Below, piece by piece: positions 39,113 through 39,713 of a DNA stretch of 39,713 bases (positions are counted from its first letter, which is position 1; the number at the start of each line of letters is the position of its first letter). The position numbers were made by a program, and so were the translations under genes. Origin of the DNA: an uncultured Paracoccaceae bacterium (GTDB lineage Bacteria > Pseudomonadota > Alphaproteobacteria > Rhodobacterales > Rhodobacteraceae); NCBI GenBank assembly GCA_937931795.1, contig CALHAP010000162.1, positions 1 through 39,713 of the forward strand, in the 5' to 3' direction. The notes below the pieces were generated by a model. The model saw only the letters and a list, made by a program, of their open reading frames with translations, did no database searches and was not told where the DNA came from.

Positions 39113-39712
39113 CTAGCCAATTTTTGCAGCCAAACCGCCATTCACCTCTGCATAATGCCGGATTAATCCCCGCAGAGCGATGCGCAACACGATCTTGCCG
39201 GACCGGGCAGACCAGCCCATTCGTTTTTCCAGCGCTTCCATCCCTTCGAGAAAACAGCATGTGCGCAACAGGACCTGACCCATATCTGGACCCAACTCGA
39301 TCAGGGCGATCTCGACGCGCCGACGGGCGGCTTGTGCGCTGACGTCTTCGCTATCGGGATATCGCAAGGATGTCGGCAGATCGCCAAGAAACATCAACCA
39401 ATGGTTGTCTGCACGATCTGTCATTTCGCTTAATTCAAAATCCTCGCGCAATCGTTCTCCGGCGGCCACCAATTCGCGTGAGAGAAAGGGTTTACCTTGT
39501 TTATCGCGGCGGCGCGACAATCCAGCCAAGGGGCTCTCCGCAGCCAGAGACGTGAATGCACGCAAGCTAAGCGGGTCATCTTTTGCAGCACTTGACGCGA
39601 ACTCTGCATCAAACCCCTGAGCCGCATTTTCCTGCACAGCCATTAACTCTTTGAGCATTGCGCGGCCAGCCGTAGTGATCCGGTATCGGGACACTTTCGC
39701 GCCCTTGTCCAT
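39113..39712 (-). CDS. DUF6456-like protein, probably N-terminally truncated by window edge
   Basis: MDKGAKVSRYRITTAGRAMLKEL...NPLAGLSRRRDKQGKPFLSRELVAAGERLREDFE...RSGKIVLRIALRGLIRHY; last complete Met codon is at the window end, so the true start is likely outside. Confidence 0.65.
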   Translation of the reverse strand: MDKGAKVSRYRITTAGRAMLKELMAVQENAAQGFDAEFASSAAKDDPLSLRAFTSLAAESPLAGLSRRRDKQGKPFLSRELVAAGERLREDFELSEMTDRADNHWLMFLGDLPTSLRYPDSEDVSAQAARRRVEIALIELGPDMGQVLLRTCCFLEGMEALEKRMGWSARSGKIVLRIALRGLIRHYAEVNGGLAAKIG

Positions 39713-39713
39713 G

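Noticed and set aside
1-39713. CRISPR arrays, toxin-antitoxin pairs, prophage/transposon genes, tRNA or rRNA genes
   Set aside because: No regularly spaced direct repeats with spacers, no transposase/integrase motifs, no tRNA/rRNA signatures seen. The RatA-like annotation of the 36905-37348 gene is more consistent with a COQ10-type START protein than a toxin.

Overview
The window reads as a gene-dense alphaproteobacterial chromosome segment of Rhodobacteraceae type, almost entirely core metabolism, transport and regulation. I saw no rRNA, tRNA, CRISPR array, transposase or phage genes. From left to right it contains: an edge-truncated HupE/UreJ_2-type membrane protein, absent from the ORF track, divergent from a DUF4198/NikK-like periplasmic protein; a minus-strand Gfo/Idh - TIM-barrel isomerase - Gfo/Idh sugar cluster headed by a perfect LacI-type operator; a soluble PhoR-like kinase; a Met/Cys PLP enzyme; trmL; a gamma carbonic anhydrase; gmk; a PAS protein; class II DAHP synthase; a GlxA-type regulator followed by a livK-G-F-(small Cys-rich secreted protein)-H-M operon; a 3-hydroxyisobutyrate dehydrogenase-like reductase; a penicillin/AHL acylase-family Ntn hydrolase; and the minus-strand nitrogen block dusB-ntrB-ntrC-ntrY-ntrX-trkA-trkH-hfq-hflX. 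Then come ispF, pgpA, cinA, amt, a COQ10/RatA-like protein, hpt, lipA and an edge-truncated DUF6456-like protein. The observations most worth follow-up are the operator-headed oxidoreductase/isomerase trio (possible 3-keto-sugar pathway), the His-first HupE/DUF4198 pair, NtrC and NtrX AAA+ domains without a GAFTGA loop, the hairpin separating livK from the rest of its operon, and the small secreted protein embedded in the liv operon. I found no convincing evidence of a wholly new defence or mobile system.
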